64,000 nt of DNA from CAWGMT01 sp963823675 (lineage in GTDB: Bacteria > Planctomycetota > Planctomycetia > Isosphaerales > Isosphaeraceae), in contig CAWGMT010000018.1 of the NCBI GenBank assembly GCA_963823675.1, positions 1 to 64,000 of the forward strand. Reading direction: 5' to 3'. The position numbers and the translations under genes are program-made. Under the pieces are notes generated by a model. That model worked only from the letters and a program-made list of their open reading frames with translations, did no database searches and had not been told where the DNA came from. Shown here in pieces: positions 1-10,991 of this stretch (positions are counted from its first letter, which is position 1; every line of letters starts with the position of its first letter).

Positions 1-2843
1 GGCCTGAAACACCTCTTCAGCAATTGACAAGTCGGCCAGTGCGTCGGCGTAGTCGTCGAGAGTTTGCAGAATGGCAATTACTGCATTCTGGGCGGCACCA
101 GCAGTAGGTAACCCTGTGCCCCAATTTTGCCCGGCAACGAGCTTTCCGGTATCCCACGCGGTTCGGAGCGCAAGGCCATCCACAACCTCGGAGGCCCCAA
201 CTGTTTCCGCCGGTGCACTCGATGGAGTCAGCTTATTGGCAACGAGAGGATATGCGTTGCGGAACGGCTGCACGTACTGATCGAGGTTTTGATCGTGCAA
301 TGCGTCCTCGAAAAGATAGCCGAGCAGCGCGTTGAGGCTCTGTCCCTGCTGCACCCCGGTGATGAGCCACAGCGCTTTCTGGATACGCTCAGAAGACAGG
401 TCAATGGAAAGCAATCCTTCCTGGTTTGTATCTCGGTGCGTCATGTAACCGTTGCGCAACACCGCAGCAACAGCGGCCTGTACCTGCGAAGGAGCAAGAA
501 TGTATCCCCCATTGTCAGCCGAGGGCTGCAACGGAACGGGCAAGGATGCAGCGCCGGGAAATTTCTTCGCTCGGGCGGCATCGAGAGCCTCTACCTGCTG
601 CAGTTCTGTCCCGGTGACAGGAACCGGAGCGGTTTGTGGCCGGACATTTTCGACCCAACCATAGCAACCCAGGTAAACCGAATCGTTCTTCTGCGCGCGC
701 GTACGATTTAAAAGCGCCGTGGCAATGGTTGTTGCCCAAACATCGAGACGGTGACTGCACGCGTCGTGCGTTTCCGTCAGCAGCCGATCTAGCTCGGCTG
801 TGGGTAGGGCAGCCAGACGGCCGAGGCTTGCCCGTACATCATTGAGCTGCGAGAATGGAGAGTTGGCTGGAAACGTTGGCGCAAGTAGATAAGTGGCCCA
901 CGAGACATGGGGATTGGGAATTGCTGGCCGTGCCAGTACCTGGTACGAAGTCAAGTTCGTCAAAGCTGTCTGCATGCCGATCAGTTGCGGCTCTTGAATC
1001 TGTGCCGCCGTCAATGTACCGGCATTGACTTCGGCATTGCCGGCAAGATTTGCATATAGAAGAAGAGTCGACTGGCGCAAGAGTTTATATAAGAGCGAAG
1101 TCGGCTTGGTGCCCGGATAATTTTCCGCCTGAATGTCGGCAATCGATGCGGTTTGCAGCCACTGGATGTAGTTGCCATTCTGGCCATTGCTCAGATTTGC
1201 GTCCGCATTCAGCGGACTTATCTCTGAAAGCGGACCGTCCTGAACCGTGGAGAATCCGATGGGAAAGCTGTTAGGACCGAACCCCAATCGTGCTACTTGC
1301 GGATTCCAGGTTGTGTATCCGTAGCTCTTAAGTAAATTCAGTGCAGCCGTTGAAGTCTCCCCACCACGCTTGCTCGAACGTCGTAGAGGTACCCATGAAC
1401 CGCAGCAAATTCCAGAGAAACACGTCTCCCATCACCGACCGGCCCTGAAACGTCATAGAGCTTGCGTCCATGCCGAGGACGTTCATGAGCTGCTGGTCAG
1501 GATCGCCTCCCGCCAGCATGCACGGTGCACCCGTAGTACTAGCTAACCAGATCGGGCCATGACTTTCGGACAAAATTCACCAGTGCAGTTTCAGCCGGTC
1601 CAGCGAAATCGGAACTCTCGTTGTAAAGCTGTAGCGACGTAACCGGCAAGATTCCATAAGGAGTCTGCCCGACGCGAAACGTCGGGCATGGGTCCGCGCG
1701 GGAAAGTGTTCGCCAGAACATATTCGCGGCCCGCCTCGATCTGGTCCGCAGTGAAGACGCTGGCCATCATTTGGTTCAGAAAATATCCGAGCGTGGCAGG
1801 CCATAGCGAACGTAGCATGTCGGTGCTGTCAAGCGAGTCGCTGCCGTTAGCATCCAACACGTGATCGAACGTGGACGTCGGAATTCCAACAAGGTTTGCC
1901 AGAGTAACCCCGTCGCAACCGGGGTTGGAGGTCAGCGGTCCCTGACGCTCGGTTTCGTAACTGATTTCGTAATTGGGATCCTTACGGCTGTAGGCGGAAC
2001 TCGCGTCAGTCGTGTTGTTGGTCGGCGCGCCCTGGGGAACCAGTGCCAGACCGTCTGTATAGTGGTGCGCGTTCAGCAAGTTGACCAATGTTTGCGAAGG
2101 TTGGGCATCGCTTGCGCGCAATCCATAAACGAAGATCTGGTCGAACCGCTTGCGCTCTGTTGCGGGGTCAATGGGATTTTGAAAGCCATTCCCGCAGCCA
2201 GCGCTGTTGGGAAATCGACCATCCACTGCAAATCGGCATCCACAACAGCTCCTGGGGGAAACCCGGTGCCATTGGGGGTAAGGCTGACAGCAAGAGGTTG
2301 CGTGATAGGAGTACCGTGAAAAGCGCTGGTCACCCCGCCGGAAACCAGCACAATCGTCCAAGAATCCGGCAAAGCATCTGCTACTGCGGGCTTCTCCCAT
2401 GATGATGCACGAGTAGGTACCGAAGGGAAAATTGGCCCGGGAACAGGCGTGGTGCCACTAGGCGTAGGTTGACCGGGTTGCGCGGCAATATTTGTGGGCG
2501 TCACTTGCAGACTGATCCACGCAGCTCTCTGTGGACCATAGAGCGAGGCTATGCTTCGCCACGGTGCCTTATCGTCATCGATGTGAGGTGGAGGATTTCC
2601 TGCCATCCATATTGCATTCCAATATGCCTGCCCATCGGAAATTTCCTGACCGGTTAGCTCTGGCTCGTGGGTATTCACGGCGATCTGATCGGGGTAAATT
2701 CTCACCCACAACTCATTCGCGACTTTCACGCTCTGACTTTGTTTCACAAAACGAGTTTGAATGTGGACCGGCAAAAGCAGCAGCGGCGTGCGCGCGGAGA
2801 GTTGCTGTGGCGGAGTGACGACGATTCTGGGCTGAGTTGTCAT
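1..2843 (-). CDS. large conserved protein of unknown function, 3' end off the window, frameshifted
   Basis: The protein begins MTTQPRIVV at 2843 and runs off the left edge, so at least 940 residues are present. The same family signature continues through several frames: LWVRIYPDQIAVNTHEPELT near the N-terminus, FRVGQTPYGILPVTSL near 1.65 kb, VYLGCYGWVENVRP near 0.65 kb, then segments reading GYILAPSQ and LWLITGVQQGQSL. I recall this combination from very large uncharacterised bacterial proteins but know no function. Frame changes fall near 2140, 1690, 1560 and 1350, so the reading is a composite. The start overlaps the stop of the upstream gene by 4 bases (ATGA), which indicates a coupled two-gene unit. 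GC content is clearly lower than in the rest of the window, suggesting a different origin. There is no signal peptide and no obvious catalytic motif. The gene is certain; the function is unknown. Confidence 0.7.
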
Positions 2844-3805
2844 TGTGGAAGCATCAGGCTCGCTTGAATCAGAATTCGAAATGGAAGACGCAACAAAATG
2901 TAAGCCGTCTGGGCGCTGTTTACACCCCAGTTGTTGCTGGTGTCATCGGGATTGTTCGTGTCGTCGACAATCGCAATTCCAGTCGGCTGTTGCGTTGGCG
3001 TTAAGAAGCCGGGCACCTGCGTTGTTTGCAAAACGGTTTTGAACACCTGCGATGCTTCCCGCCACGGACTGTGAGCAATGATCTGTGACGGAAGCTGTTG
3101 CGGCCCCGGATTAGAATTGCTCGCGCCGAAATTCGTCCATGCCAGATCATCCCAATGAGGCACGGTAGAAATATCCGGGGTAGGTTCGAGTCCGAAGCGC
3201 GGCTCAGAAGGCTGCTCCTGGAAAACAAAGAAGAATCCGTAGGGAGAATCATTCGTTCCGCCGCGCGCATCCGCCGCTGTGAGATTAAAACCAAGAAATG
3301 TCATATCCGGCGACAAAGTGCCTCGGAATAATGGATATCGTTCCATCGGTCTCGTCAAGAATGAGCTGCTTGTTTGGTCCCATCTTGGCTTTGCCTGCGT
3401 AAACAATCGCGTTGGGATAGCGCTTGAACAGTTCTCCGCGCACCAGCAGAACCAGATTGCCTTGAGCACTGCCGGGCCGGTTTGGATGCGATCCCAGTGA
3501 AGTATTAGTCGGCCATGTATTAGTCGGTGGAGAATGTCTTTTAACAGTTCTGACAGTTGGCTCGGATCGGTTGGATCACCCGGGCCGCGTACATAAGCGC
3601 TTACATCCCAAAACTGGCGGAAGCAGCTGCCACGTTGATCCGTCGGATAGCCAAACCACAAAAGCTCGCTTCCCATTTCGCTGTTGAGGCCAACCATGTA
3701 GGCCTCGATGAACTTCTGATTGGATTGCAGCAAGCCGATCGTGTCGGATGGAATCTGATCGACCCCCGGCAAAAGATAGTTTTGCGAAAGGTCCCGCAAC
3801 GGCGA
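2840..3805 (-). CDS. conserved protein of unknown function, 5'-truncated, with a shifted internal block
   Basis: Readable family signatures are LRDLSQNYLLPGVD, AYMVGLNSEMGSELLW, PTDQRGSCFRQFWD, YPLFRGTLSPDMTFLGFNLT and GFFFVFQEQPSEPRFGLE. I recall the GLNxEMxxELLWxxYPTDQRG block from uncharacterised proteins encoded beside the large protein that follows here. Between about 3475 and 3345 the expected sequence (LVLLVRGELFKRYPN, then KQLILDET) lies in another frame, so one indel is compensated by a second about 130 bases later. The protein begins abruptly at LRDLSQ, which I recall as internal to the family, just where the upstream FAD-oxidase reading stops. It therefore looks truncated at its 5' end by a DNA junction at about 3.8 kb. 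An ATG at 3820 could initiate translation but would only read oxidase sequence out of frame. No function can be assigned. Confidence 0.65.
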   Translation of the reverse strand, partial: SPLRDLSQNYLLPGVDQIPSDTIGLLQSNQKFIEAYMVGLNSEMGSELLWFGYPTDQRGSCFRQFWDVSAYVRGPGDPTDPSQLSELLKDILHRLIHGRLILHWDRIQTGPAVLKAIWFCWCAENCSSAIPTRLFTQAKPRWDQTSSSFLTRPMERYPLFRGTLSPDMTFLGFNLTAADARGGTNDSPYGFFFVFQEQPSEPRFGLEPTPDISTVPHWDDLAWTNFGASNSNPGPQQLPSQIIAHSPWREASQVFKTVLQTTQVPGFLTPTQQPTGIAIVDDTNNPDDTSNNWGVNSAQTAYILLRLPFRILIQASLMLPQ

Positions 3806-4585
3806 AGTCGCGGAAGGCATCCACGAGCGGCCCCAACCCCGCGTCGTCGTGCAAACCCCCGAGCAGGACCTGGAAATGGCGTGGCCGTGGCAACAGCCAC
3901 ATGGTCATCTGCGTGACAATCCCCAGATTGGACTGCGAGAACAGCCCGTCGAGCGATGGGCCGACGCCCCAGCGCGCGACCGGCGCGGACCGGCGCCGGC
4001 AAAACGATCGAAGCCCGTGTGGATGCACTGGCCCGTCGGCAGCACGACCTCGAGGGCGCAGACATGGTTGAACCGGTCCGCGTAGGGCCCTTGTCCGATG
4101 CCGCGCTCGACGATGTTTCCGATGAGGCTCGATTCCGGAGGCCCTCCCGTGACGCTCATCATCAGGTTCGAGCCCCGCTCGACGAGAAAGGCGTGGAGGT
4201 CGCGCATCGTGACGCCTGGCTCGAGCGTTACGTAGGCAAGCTGCTCGTCAAAAGCGACGATGCGCTTCATGCGTCCCAGGTCCATCACCACCGAGCTGTC
4301 GTGAGTGGGCACGCGCGAGCCGTAGCCCCAGTTCTTTCCCTTGCTCACGGGGTAGATCGGTATCTGATGACTGTTGGCGATTCGGACGCAGGCCTGCACC
4401 TCCTGCCGGTTTCCGGGGGCGACCACCGCCAGGACTCGCTGCGACGTGGCAAACGTCGCAGTCTGTGCGGCGGCGAGCAGCGGCTCGTCGGTCCGTACAT
4501 TCTCGGGCCCCACCACCTGCTGCCACGCTTCGAGGGCGCCGACCAGATTAGGGGAAACTTGGGGCTCGCCAGAAAGGTGGATCAT
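3795..4585 (-). CDS. FAD-linked oxidase, vanillyl-alcohol-oxidase type, 3'-truncated
   Basis: The N-terminal FAD-binding domain is clear: IPIYPVSKGKNWGYGSR (about residues 76-92), VTLEPGVTMRDLHAFL, then MMSVTGGPPESSLIGN and ALEVVLPTG. This is the PP-loop fold of the vanillyl-alcohol oxidase / 4-cresol dehydrogenase family, which oxidises para-substituted phenols. After GFDRF the frame shifts near 3980 and continues as GLFSQSNLGIVTQMTMWLLP, then stops matching at about DAFRDFAVAG (3.8 kb). Only about 260 of the usual 470-520 residues remain, and the C-terminal cap domain is missing. The gene starts 18 bases after the NRPS stop with a GAGG ribosome site, so the two are co-transcribed. By context it should oxidise the NRPS product. 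The truncation coincides with a drop in GC content, so it is either a genuine deletion or rearrangement, or an assembly join. Confidence 0.75.
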
Positions 4586-4603
4586 GGAAACCTCAGGAGG
4601 ATG

Positions 4604-7600
4604 TCAGTCGGCCGCGGCAAGGCAGGCCTCGAGATGCTTGGCGAGCGTGGCCACGTTAGGTGAACCGAGCATCGTGTAGTGGTTGCCCGGCGCCTCGTGG
4701 AGGTCCAGCCCGCCGCGGGCCAGCTCCCGCCAGCGCGAGCGCGAGTCGGGCAGAATGTTTTGGAGCGGTTGCTGCGGCTGGAAGAGCACCAGTTTCCCTC
4801 CGAACGGCCGCGGCCGATAGCGGGCCATGGCCGCGAGGCCGGCCTGGAACACTCGAAAGTAAGCCTGAGCCTGCGAAGCCTCGATATCGGCAGGCAGGAG
4901 GCCAGCGGCTTGGGCCTGCTGGAGAACATATGGCAACTGATCCGGGGCGGCGAGGGTGCGCAGGCCGAGCGCGCTCAAGAACAGGTGGTGGCCCATGTGG
5001 GCCGCCACCTGGTCCACGAACAAGAGCAAGCTTGCCGAATCGTCGAATCGGTCGCTCGGCTGGCTGTCTTCAAAAAGGGGCACGTCCAAAAGCGCCACCA
5101 GTCCCATCTTTGCCCCCTTGGCCTCGAGCTGAACGGCCATTTCATAAGCCACGGTTCCACCCATCGACCAGCCACCCAGGTGATAGGGCCCCTGCGGCTG
5201 TGCACTGAGGATCGCGGCAACGTATTGGGCGGCCGTCTCCTCGACAGTGGCGGGCGCCCCGGCTGGGCTGTAGGTTGCCGTGTCCTGAAGGGCGAACACG
5301 GGCCGCTCCGGCCCCAGGAGGCGGCCCAGCTCCCGGTAGCAGAGCACGTTCCCACCGGCATGGACGCAAAAGAACGGGAGCTTCGAGCCCGCCGGCTGAA
5401 TGGCGACGAGCGGGGATTGCGCCCCTCCGGGTTGCCCGCGGAAAGCGGATGCCAGGTCCTCGATCGTTCCCCCCTGCAACAGGCTGGCCAGCGGGACATT
5501 GTATCCCAGGCGCTTCTGGACCTGGGCAGTCATCCGCACGACGGACAGGGAGTGGCCCCCAAGCAGGAAAAAGTTGTCTCGGACGCCAATGGGCCGCACA
5601 CCCAGGATTTCCTCCCAGATGCCGGCCAGCTCCCGTTCCAGGCTGTCGCGCGGCGCGATGAAGTCGCCTTCCTCGTTGGACCTGGACAGCTCCGGGGCCG
5701 GCAGAGCGCGGCGGTCGAGCTTGCCGTTGGGCGTGACGGGCAGCGCGTCAAGAACCACGAAGGCCGCCGGCACCATGTACTCGGGAAGCTTCTCCTTGAG
5801 GTAGCGCCGCAACAGGTCCGCCAGTCGCGCGGCGACCAAACCTTTCAGCGGGTGATTGACGTAGCGGCCCCACCGCTCGATCGGGACCGGCTCGTCCACA
5901 ACCGGCACGGGGCCGCTTGGTTCGCCGGCGACAGTTCGCTGCAACACGACCTCCAGCGACCGTTGGGGATGCGCGCGCGACCAGCGCACAGCAACCGCAT
6001 ACGCCAGCTCGTCGCCCAGGCGCCAGAGGTCTTCCGGATCGACATCTGCCGGCGGAGCCAGGAAGTCGGCCGCCTGTCGCAGCTCAGCGGCTGTCGCGGG
6101 TGGCTGCGGGCCGTGCATCCAGTCGAGTGTGCGCGCAGCCGACTCCAGGCGCACGTTTGGGACGCCTTTCAAAACCACCAGAGGCGGCTCGCCGTCGACG
6201 AGCAGGTGCCGCAGCGCCGCGACCGTCAACGCTTCCTGACCCCAGTCCAGCTCGCGGATGTCCTGGGCAGAAGGGGCCGGCCGGCCGCCCACCCGAAGGA
6301 TCACATCGTAGCGGAAGCGCGTCAGCTCGTTATGATGACGGCCACGTCGCACCTGGATTTCGACATGGCTGATCGCCGGCAGGTGGGTTTGCAATGCCGC
6401 GAAGAAGGCTGGATCGATTACCAGCTCCTCCTCGTTGGCCACGCGCCGGCTAACCCGCTCCCGAAACTGCGCTTTGGCGAGCCCGGCGGGCGCCTTCTCC
6501 AGCTCGACCGAGGCGTGGAACGCCTCCAGGAGCGGAAGGGAGCGGACGTCGCCGATGAACACGACGCCGCCGGGGCGTACGGCTGTCACGGCCTGTTCGA
6601 GCACACGGACCAGGTAGTTGATGTCGGGGAAGTATTGCACCACGGAGTTGAGAACGATGGTATCAAAGGCGCCGGCCTCGATCCCCTCGAAATTGTCGGC
6701 CTTCCGATGCCAAATTTGCACGTCCGGCAGAGCATCCTGACGCGTGGCCACCTGCTGCTTGAGATTGGCGACAGCGACGGCCGAAATGTCGGTACCGCAG
6801 TACAACTTACAGTAGGGCGCCAGGCGGAGCAGGATCAGGCCGCTGCCGCAGCCGATCTCCAGCACTCGGCGTGGCCGCTGGGCCAGAATTCGCGCGACCG
6901 TCTGGTCTGCCCATTCCCGCATTTCCTCCTCGGGGATGGGAAGGCCGGTATAGCTGCTATTCCAGCCCGTAAAGTCGAACATTGGGTCCGGGTGGGGCTC
7001 GGCTCGGCTGCTGGCCTGGTCGTAGAGCGCCTCCCATTGCGAGAGCCGCTCGGCCTCCCAGGCGCGCACCGCTTCGTCGGCCGCCGGGCCGTGCCGGGCC
7101 ACCAGATACGCGACCAGGCGCTCTTGCCCGGGGTGGTCCTGCCGGACCACGACCGCCGCATCCTGCACCGCCGGGTGCTCTTGCAGGACGGCTTCGATTT
7201 CTCCCAGCTCGATGCGGAAGCCGCGGACCTTGACCTGCTGGTCCACGCGGCCGAGGAAATCCAGCGTCCCCTGCGGGCGCCACCGGGCCAGGTCGCCGCT
7301 CCTGTACAGCCGCGCACGGTGCTCCACGGGTGCGGAATAAACTTCTCCTCCGTCAAATGGGCGCGGTTGCGATAACCCCGAGCCAGACCCACGCCGCCGA
7401 TGTAGAGCTCGCCTGCCACGCCGATCGGCACGGGGTGCAAGTTCCGATCGAGCACATACACCTGCACATGGTCCATGGGACGGCCGATGTCGGGGTTGCC
7501 GCCGCCGGCGCCGCACTCGCCGATCGTGGCGCAGACGGTGTTTTCGGTAGGCCCGTACGCATTGAAAACCCGCCGGCCCAAAGCCCAGCGGGCGACCAGC

Positions 7601-9938
7601 TCTGCCGGACACGCCTCGCCCGCGATCACCAGGCTTCGCAGCGCGGGCAGCTCAAGGGTGGGCAAGGCCGCCAGCACCGAAGGCGGTAATGTTACGTGCG
7701 TGATCTCCTCGTCGCGCAAGAGGCCGATCAAAGTCGGCCCGGTCAACTGCGCCTGGAGCGCCTGGGAGGCACAGCGCCGCGCCCGTCGTCAGGGCCATGA
7801 AAACTTCGGAGACCGAGGCGTCAAAGCAGAGCGATGCAAACTGAAGCACGCGGCTAAGGCCGCTCACGTCGAATGCCCGCGCCTGCGCTGCGCGAGATTG
7901 CACACTCCCCGGTGCTCGATTTCGACTCCTTTGGGCTTGCCGGTCAACCCCGACGTGTAGATGACGTAGGCCAGGTTGCCCGGCTGCACGCGACTGGCGC
8001 AGTTGGCGTCGCTCTCGCGTGAAATCGCCTCCCCGCACGAGTCCAGGCAGATGGTCCTGGCCGAATGGGCGGGGAGCCGGGCAGCGAGTCGCTGTTCGGT
8101 CAAAACCAGCGAGGCCTGGGCGTCGTCGAGCATGAAAGCCAGGCGATCCTTCGGGTACGCCGCATCCAACGGCAGATAGGCGCAGCCCGCTTTCAAAATC
8201 CCCAGGAGGCCGATCACCATTGCCGGGGATCGCTCTATGCACAGGGCTACAAGCGTTTCGGGCCGCGCCCCAGACCGCGCAAGTAGTGCGCCACTTGATT
8301 CGCGCGGCGGTTCAGATCCCGGTAAGTCACCGGACCGCCGGGCGACGACAGCGCCGTCGCCTCCGGCGTTCGCTCCGCCTGGGCCTCGAACAGGTGGTGA
8401 ATGCAGGACTCATCGGGCGAGATGCTTGCCGTCTTGTTCCACTCTACGAGCAACTGCCTCGTCTGGGCCGCTGTCAACAGCGGGAGGTCTGCCAGCCGCT
8501 GCCGGTGATCGGCGACAATTCCGCTCAGCAAGGTCTCGAAGTGCCCCGCCAGACGCGCGATCGTCCCGGCGTCGAACAGGTCGGTGTTGTACAGCATGCA
8601 GCCCATGAGCCCGCCGCCCGCCTCGACCATCGTCAGCTCCAGGTCGGTGCGGGCGATGTGGTGCTCCAGTGGAAACAGCTCCACCACCTGGCCGCCCATG
8701 GCCATGCGGAACCCCTCCATTTCGTGCATAGGCGCTCCATAGATGACGTTCTCGCGATGCTCGCGCAGCCCGGCCTCGAAACCCTGCGCTTTTTGCAGCA
8801 TGAACACAACCTGGCACAGCGGAGAGCGGCTGGGGTCGCGATTGGGGAGCAACCGTTCGACCAGAAGCGCGTAGGGAAAGTCCTGGTGCTCGAGCGCCTC
8901 GACCACCGTCTGGCGAACCTGGTGGAGGAACGTCGTAAACGGCAGATTGCCCGCGGCGCTGCGCAACGCGACCGGATTGACAAATAACCCCACGATGCCT
9001 TCAAACTCCGCACGGCTGCGGCCGGCGGTGGGCGAGGCGACCAGGATGTCTTCCTGGCCGGTGCAGCGAGCCAAAAGTACCTGATAGCCGGCCAGGAGCA
9101 GGGTGAACAACGTCGCCTGTTCGGCCTTGGCCAATGCCTTCAACTGCCTGGTCAGATCCTCGCCCAGCCGAAAGGAGTGCGTCGCCCCACGATAGGTCTG
9201 CACCGGCGGGCGGGGCCTGTCTGTGGGCAGGTCCAGCAAGGGCAGCTCGCCCGCCAGCTTCCTGCGCCAGTAGTTCCAGAGCCGCTCTCCTCGAGAGCTG
9301 GCCAGCAGTTGCGCCTGCCAGTCGACGAAGTCCTCGTACTGATGCGTGAGTAGCGGCAGCGACGTCGCCAGGCCGGCCTTGCGGGCGGCATACAAAAGCT
9401 GGGTCTCCCGCATAAGCGTGGCCATGGACCACAGATCGACGGCCAGATGATGCACGGCGAGCGCCAGGATGCATTCCTGGTTTGCCAGCTTGAACAGGTT
9501 GCAACGGAAGATCGGGCCCCGCTCGAGGTCGAACGGACGGTGCGCTGCCTCCACCAGGGCGGATTGGAGCCGTGCCTCACTCCAGTCTAAAGCAGCCGTT
9601 TCCTCAAATTGAAGATCGACGTGGCTCTGCACGTTTTGGACTGGCGCTCCGTCCCGGCTGGTATATGTAGTCCGCAGAACGGGATGGCGATCGATCAAAG
9701 TCCGCCACACCTCCTGGAGCGTGGTGTACTCCAGGCGAAAGCGGATACGCAAGGCGAAGGCCTCGTTGTACGCAGAGCTCCGCGGGGCGAGCTGGTGCAG
9801 GTACCACAAAGCCCGCTGGGCGTACGACAGCGGAAAGAAACGCAGCGGTTCGCCGGCCCTTTCGCGGAGGAGCTGCTTGAGGAGGGCCCGCCTTTCAGCG
9901 GCCGAGAGCTTGGCGATCGGGCGGGATGGCGGGCTCAC
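4604..9938 (-). CDS. single-module nonribosomal peptide synthetase, C-A-MT-PCP-TE
   Basis: Domains in order: condensation (HHLAVDLWSM active site at about 9.5 kb), adenylation, a SAM methyltransferase (VLEIGCGSGLILL) inserted between the A8 motif (VKVRGFRIELGEIEAVL) and the A-domain C-terminus (LPEYMVPAAF...NGKLDRRALP), a carrier domain (DNFFLLGGHSLS, Ser attachment site) and a type I thioesterase (LGGWSMGGTVAYE nucleophile, GNHYTML histidine). About 1,780 residues. No carrier domain precedes the condensation domain, so the donor must arrive in trans. The adenylation core is broken by four frame changes near 8270, 7895, 7775 and 7315, but core motifs A3 (YVIYTSGLTGKPKG), A4, A5 (NAYGPTENTVCAT) and A6 are all present across frames, so indel errors are likelier than decay. 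Aligned by eye to GrsA, the specificity pocket reads D-A-S-T-V-A-A-V-C, which I recall as a tyrosine code. Start at 9938 (MSPPSRPIAKLSAAE). Confidence 0.9.
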
Positions 9939-10108
9939 GGTCGCCGCTCCATTTCACTCGGCAGTCGGCTCAGCCATGGGTCCGGGGCTGCATCGGCGGG
10001 AGGGTGCGTCTCCCCCCCCAATCACTTTACCCCCGGGAGCCACCCCGTCGTCCAGAGCAAAATGGGTAAAATTGGTAATTCGGGAAAACTGGATGGAGCT
10101 GAAAACTT

Positions 10109-10207
10109 GGAGATGTTGTTGGTTTCCGCCCACTTCTTGAGGGAAGTGCCGTGTGCAACAGCCAGGGCGAGCTGGGTTTTTCGACTTTCGCGAGCTTCCC
10201 CGGACAT
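10109..10207 (-). pseudogene. possible remnant of a short HTH protein
   Basis: A reading frame starting MSGEARESRKTQLALAVAHG and continuing TSLKKWAETNNIS resembles the N-terminal helix-turn-helix of small uncharacterised planctomycete proteins that I recall starting with a similar RKTxLALAxA block. After NNIS the resemblance stops, in an AT-rich stretch, so only about 33 residues survive. It lies upstream of and parallel to the NRPS. It could be chance; treat it as a hint only. Confidence 0.25.
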
Positions 10208-10937
10208 CGCGCAAACCGCGCTCGGTGACAACCTGTCACCGAGGTTCCTCCTGGCCCCGCTCGCGGTTCTCAGCCAGGGGCCCAGGCTGGCCGGCACGCC
10301 CTCGAGGGGCAAGCAAATGACGATGGGAAAAAGTGAGACTGGATGAGACGTTTTCGAAGGGTTCCCGTCCCATCTCGCAACACTCGGCAGCGAAATGTCT
10401 TGGGCTCGGCAGTGCCGCCGTTTCTAGTCGTAAGTCATTCGTGTATAGTTCTTTGTGTCATTGATGCCCGCCGAGCCAAGCCCAGCGAATCGGCCTGTCG
10501 GGTCGCCTGCGGATGTCTCACCATCGATCGCGACGTCTCACGTTCCAGCGCCGCAGATTTGGTGCGTTGCAGCCAGGGATGGGCTTTTCTGTCCGATGAT
10601 CCGCCAGAAGGCTGGAGCCCGGAGTCGCGTGACGGAGCTCCCTCCTACGAATCATGGAGGAGCCGGCTCTGTCTGGCGATCGTTGCGTGCTGCCCTCCCC
10701 TGGCCGCGCCACCCCGCTTGTCAAGTCGCGAACGAGCGCCGGAATTTGCCGTAACTTGAATCGGATCTTGTGCTTCCACGATGCTCATGGACTCAGCGAA
10801 ATTGGCTTCGTTCGGCGCGTTTTGCCGATTTCGCCCGCCGCGCTCAGCTCATCGGCGCGCTTCTCCACGCCGTCTGGACAGTTCAAAGGTACATCCGCTC
10901 GTGCATCGCAGGCCGCCGTGCCCGAGACATACTGGGC

Positions 10938-10991
10938 ACATACTCGGCATACTTGGCACGCTTCTGCGCGTGCCAAGTATGCCGAGTATGT
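10938..10991. repeat. perfect 24-bp inverted repeat, 6-nt loop
   Basis: Arms 10938-10961 and 10968-10991 are exact reverse complements and enclose the loop ttctgc. The left arm contains ATACTCGGCATACTTGG. Partial direct copies of the same motif (catactgggca, then catactcggca) lie immediately upstream. There is no T-run after the hairpin and no gene end next to it, so it is not a typical intrinsic terminator. It may be an operator, a structured RNA or a miniature mobile element. Confidence 0.9.

Noticed and set aside
4679..7375. 898-codon open frame on the plus strand, antisense to the NRPS
   Set aside because: It has no recognisable domain and mirrors the codon pattern of the high-GC NRPS on the other strand, which carries complete domain motifs.
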